From positions 1 to 7,969 of the forward strand of contig CAZUWV010000073.1 in the NCBI GenBank assembly GCA_964624255.1: DNA of 7,969 bases, in the 5' to 3' direction. This document shows, one piece after another, positions 7,528-7,969 of the stretch. Under the pieces are notes generated by a model. The model saw only the letters and a list, made by a program, of their open reading frames with translations. It made no database searches and was not told where the DNA came from. The translations under genes were made by a program, and so were the position numbers. The stretch's first letter is position 1; the number at the start of each line of letters is the position of its first letter. Origin of the DNA: JAUZQZ01 sp964624255. Lineage in GTDB: Bacteria; Pseudomonadota; Zetaproteobacteria; Mariprofundales; Mariprofundaceae.

Positions 7528-7614
7528 ATGCCGCACAATCCGCCGGAGGTGTACAGGAAACTTGACCTACTGGCGACCAAACAGAGCGTGATCCTGAACC
7601 GTCTGGTCAGTTGA
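7528..7614 (+). pseudogene. Possible 3' remnant of an unknown gene
   Basis: The GC-rich 28-codon stretch from ATG 7528 reads MPHNPPEVYRKLDLLATKQS... and ends in a helix-like LNRLVS. No Shine-Dalgarno precedes any start. The open frame continues upstream through the right inverted repeat into unrelated-looking sequence. A strong stem-loop starts 12 bases after the stop. This pattern fits the tail of a gene whose front was removed by insertion of the defence block. The family is not recognised, and a chance ORF is possible. Confidence 0.3.
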
Positions 7615-7626
7615 AAGCTAGCGGCA

Positions 7627-7665
7627 AGTGGCCTGAGGCACTGATCTGGGTGCTTTCAGGCCACT
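7627..7665. repeat. Strong stem-loop
   Basis: AGTGGCCTGA (7627-7636) pairs perfectly with TCAGGCCACT (7656-7665). A small internal loop follows, then GCAC/GTGC (7638-7641 with 7650-7653), closing an 8-base loop. It could terminate transcription of the preceding ORF, but there is no T-run on either side. Confidence 0.7.
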
Positions 7666-7685
7666 GGCACCTCATTTATCCGCGT

Positions 7686-7715
7686 AAGAAAAACCCTGCT
7701 GCCGTATCAGCAAGG
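7686..7715 (-). terminator. Rho-independent terminator, minus strand
   Basis: Read on the minus strand, CCTTGCTG (7715-7708) pairs with CAGCAGGG (7701-7694) across a 6-base loop, with one G-T wobble, and is followed directly by TTTTTCTT (7693-7686). This is a canonical intrinsic terminator for a transcript entering from the right, either the 10-codon ORF at 7876-7908 or an operon beyond the window. Confidence 0.7.
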
Positions 7716-7718
7716 TCA

Positions 7719-7737
7719 CGCAAGCCACAGGCTTGCG
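7719..7737. repeat. Perfect 8-bp stem-loop
   Basis: CGCAAGCC and GGCTTGCG (7719-7726 and 7730-7737) enclose a 3-base loop. It stands immediately ahead of the minus-strand terminator. Confidence 0.7.
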
Positions 7738-7770
7738 ATTCGCCCCCGTATCGTCGGGACTGGTCACACG

Positions 7771-7794
7771 CTTCAACTTTACTGACGGTTGAAG
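7771..7794. repeat. 7-bp stem-loop
   Basis: CTTCAAC (7771-7777) pairs with GTTGAAG (7788-7794) across a 10-base loop. Confidence 0.55.
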
Positions 7795-7844
7795 AACGTC
7801 TCTTGCTATGGAATACAGCCCATGGCGGCTGCTCCCTGATTCAA

Positions 7845-7859
7845 CTGGCGGAGCGCCAG
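7845..7859. repeat. 6-bp stem-loop
   Basis: CTGGCG (7845-7850) pairs with CGCCAG (7854-7859) across the triloop GAG. Confidence 0.55.
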
Positions 7860-7866
7860 CGAAGAT

Positions 7867-7887
7867 GGTTCCGCCTTACGGTGAACC
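7867..7887. repeat. Stem-loop overlapping the stop of the 10-codon ORF
   Basis: GGTTC (7867-7871) pairs with GAACC (7883-7887), with further GC pairing possible inside. On the minus strand this hairpin contains the last codons and stop of the short ORF at 7876-7908, an arrangement seen in translation-sensitive leaders. GGTGAACC (7880-7887) also has a reverse complement at 7961-7968, so an alternative long-range pairing exists. Confidence 0.45.
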
Positions 7888-7908
7888 GGTTTGAATGCCG
7901 TGTTTCAT
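7876..7908 (-). CDS. Possible 10-codon leader peptide or truncated gene start
   Basis: The ORF reads MKHGIQTGSP and stops. It has an almost perfect Shine-Dalgarno, AAAGGAGGT (7924-7916), spaced 7 bases from the ATG, stronger than that of most genes in this window. Downstream on the minus strand come four or more stem-loops and then an intrinsic terminator at 7715-7686, with no gene beyond it. It could be a leader peptide of an attenuator, or the front of a gene whose remainder was lost by frameshift or deletion. No family is recognised. Confidence 0.35.
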   Translation of the reverse strand: MKHGIQTGSP

Positions 7909-7934
7909 TTCGAATACCTCCTTTGATTTGAATG

Positions 7935-7958
7935 GGTGGAGACGATTCCGTCCCCACC
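7935..7958. repeat. 10-bp stem-loop with one mismatch
   Basis: GGTGGAGACG (7935-7944) pairs with CGTCCCCACC (7949-7958) except for one A-C mismatch, around the 4-base loop ATTC. On the minus strand it lies just upstream of the Shine-Dalgarno at 7924-7916, so it may belong to the 5' leader of that transcript. Confidence 0.6.
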
Positions 7959-7969
7959 GTGGTTCACCA

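Larger units (their letters stand above)
7352..7969. other. Right non-coding region, 618 bases
   Basis: No full-length gene is seen on either strand. The first part (7352-7493) is of intermediate composition and holds the palindrome above and a partial copy of the repeat start (GAACGGCT, 7444-7451). From 7494 it is GC-rich and contains the right inverted repeat, a 28-codon tail, a minus-strand terminator, several stem-loops and a 10-codon minus-strand ORF, each listed separately. Longer open frames here have no ribosome binding sites and cross the stem-loops, so they are not called. Confidence 0.6.

Noticed and set aside
7360..7614. An 84-codon plus-strand frame after the defence gene
   Set aside because: It crosses the palindrome and the right inverted repeat and has no ribosome binding site or usual start. 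Only its GC-rich tail from 7528 looks protein-like.
7611..7931. A 106-codon plus-strand frame
   Set aside because: It runs through five stem-loops and a minus-strand terminator, has no ribosome binding site, and its product has no recognisable feature.
7955..7969. Window ends in GGTTCACCA, like a tRNA 3' end
   Set aside because: No cloverleaf is found upstream; the preceding bases form a simple stem-loop instead.
1..7969. CRISPR array or insertion sequence
   Set aside because: No regularly spaced direct repeats are seen, and no transposase frame is present anywhere in the window.

Overview
The window looks like part of an integrative conjugative element (ICE), or the plasmid-like conjugation region of a proteobacterium, with an anti-phage cargo gene inserted into it. 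The conjugation genes are GC-rich and resemble the TraI/TraD pair of SXT/TOL/PFGI-type elements. Organism and element assignment are from protein resemblance recalled from memory. No database search was possible, and the host genus cannot be named.

Layout. (1) Bases 1-2170, minus strand: a short conjugation operon, read right to left. It holds one or two small unrecognised ORFs, a shortened TraI-like protein made largely of the TraI_2 C-terminal domain, and the start of a TraD coupling ATPase that runs off the left edge. traI-like stop and traD start share one base (TGATG). (2) 2136-3068, plus strand: a tyrosine recombinase with a complete catalytic domain (R, K, HxxR, H, Y) but an in-frame amber codon at codon 78, so it is annotated as a pseudogene. 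(3) 3078-7513: a low-GC block bounded by a perfect 20-bp inverted repeat. It holds one gene, a 1347-residue protein that reads as a Cap4-like (DUF4297) nuclease domain, then a STAND NTPase, then a long helical/TPR-like sensor region. This is the architecture of Avs-like single-gene anti-phage defence proteins. (4) 7514-7969: GC-rich sequence again, with no substantial gene. It has a 28-codon tail that may be a gene remnant, at least six stem-loops, a good Rho-independent terminator on the minus strand, and a 10-codon minus-strand ORF behind a near-perfect Shine-Dalgarno.

Working together: the tra genes would move the element and the recombinase would integrate or excise it. Both mobility functions show damage here (amber codon in the recombinase, no HD/histidine relaxase motifs in the TraI-like protein), so the element may be decaying or may depend on a relative. 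The defence gene is intact, has no accessory gene beside it and differs in composition from its surroundings. The most interesting points are the lone Cap4-STAND protein and the inverted repeats that bracket it.
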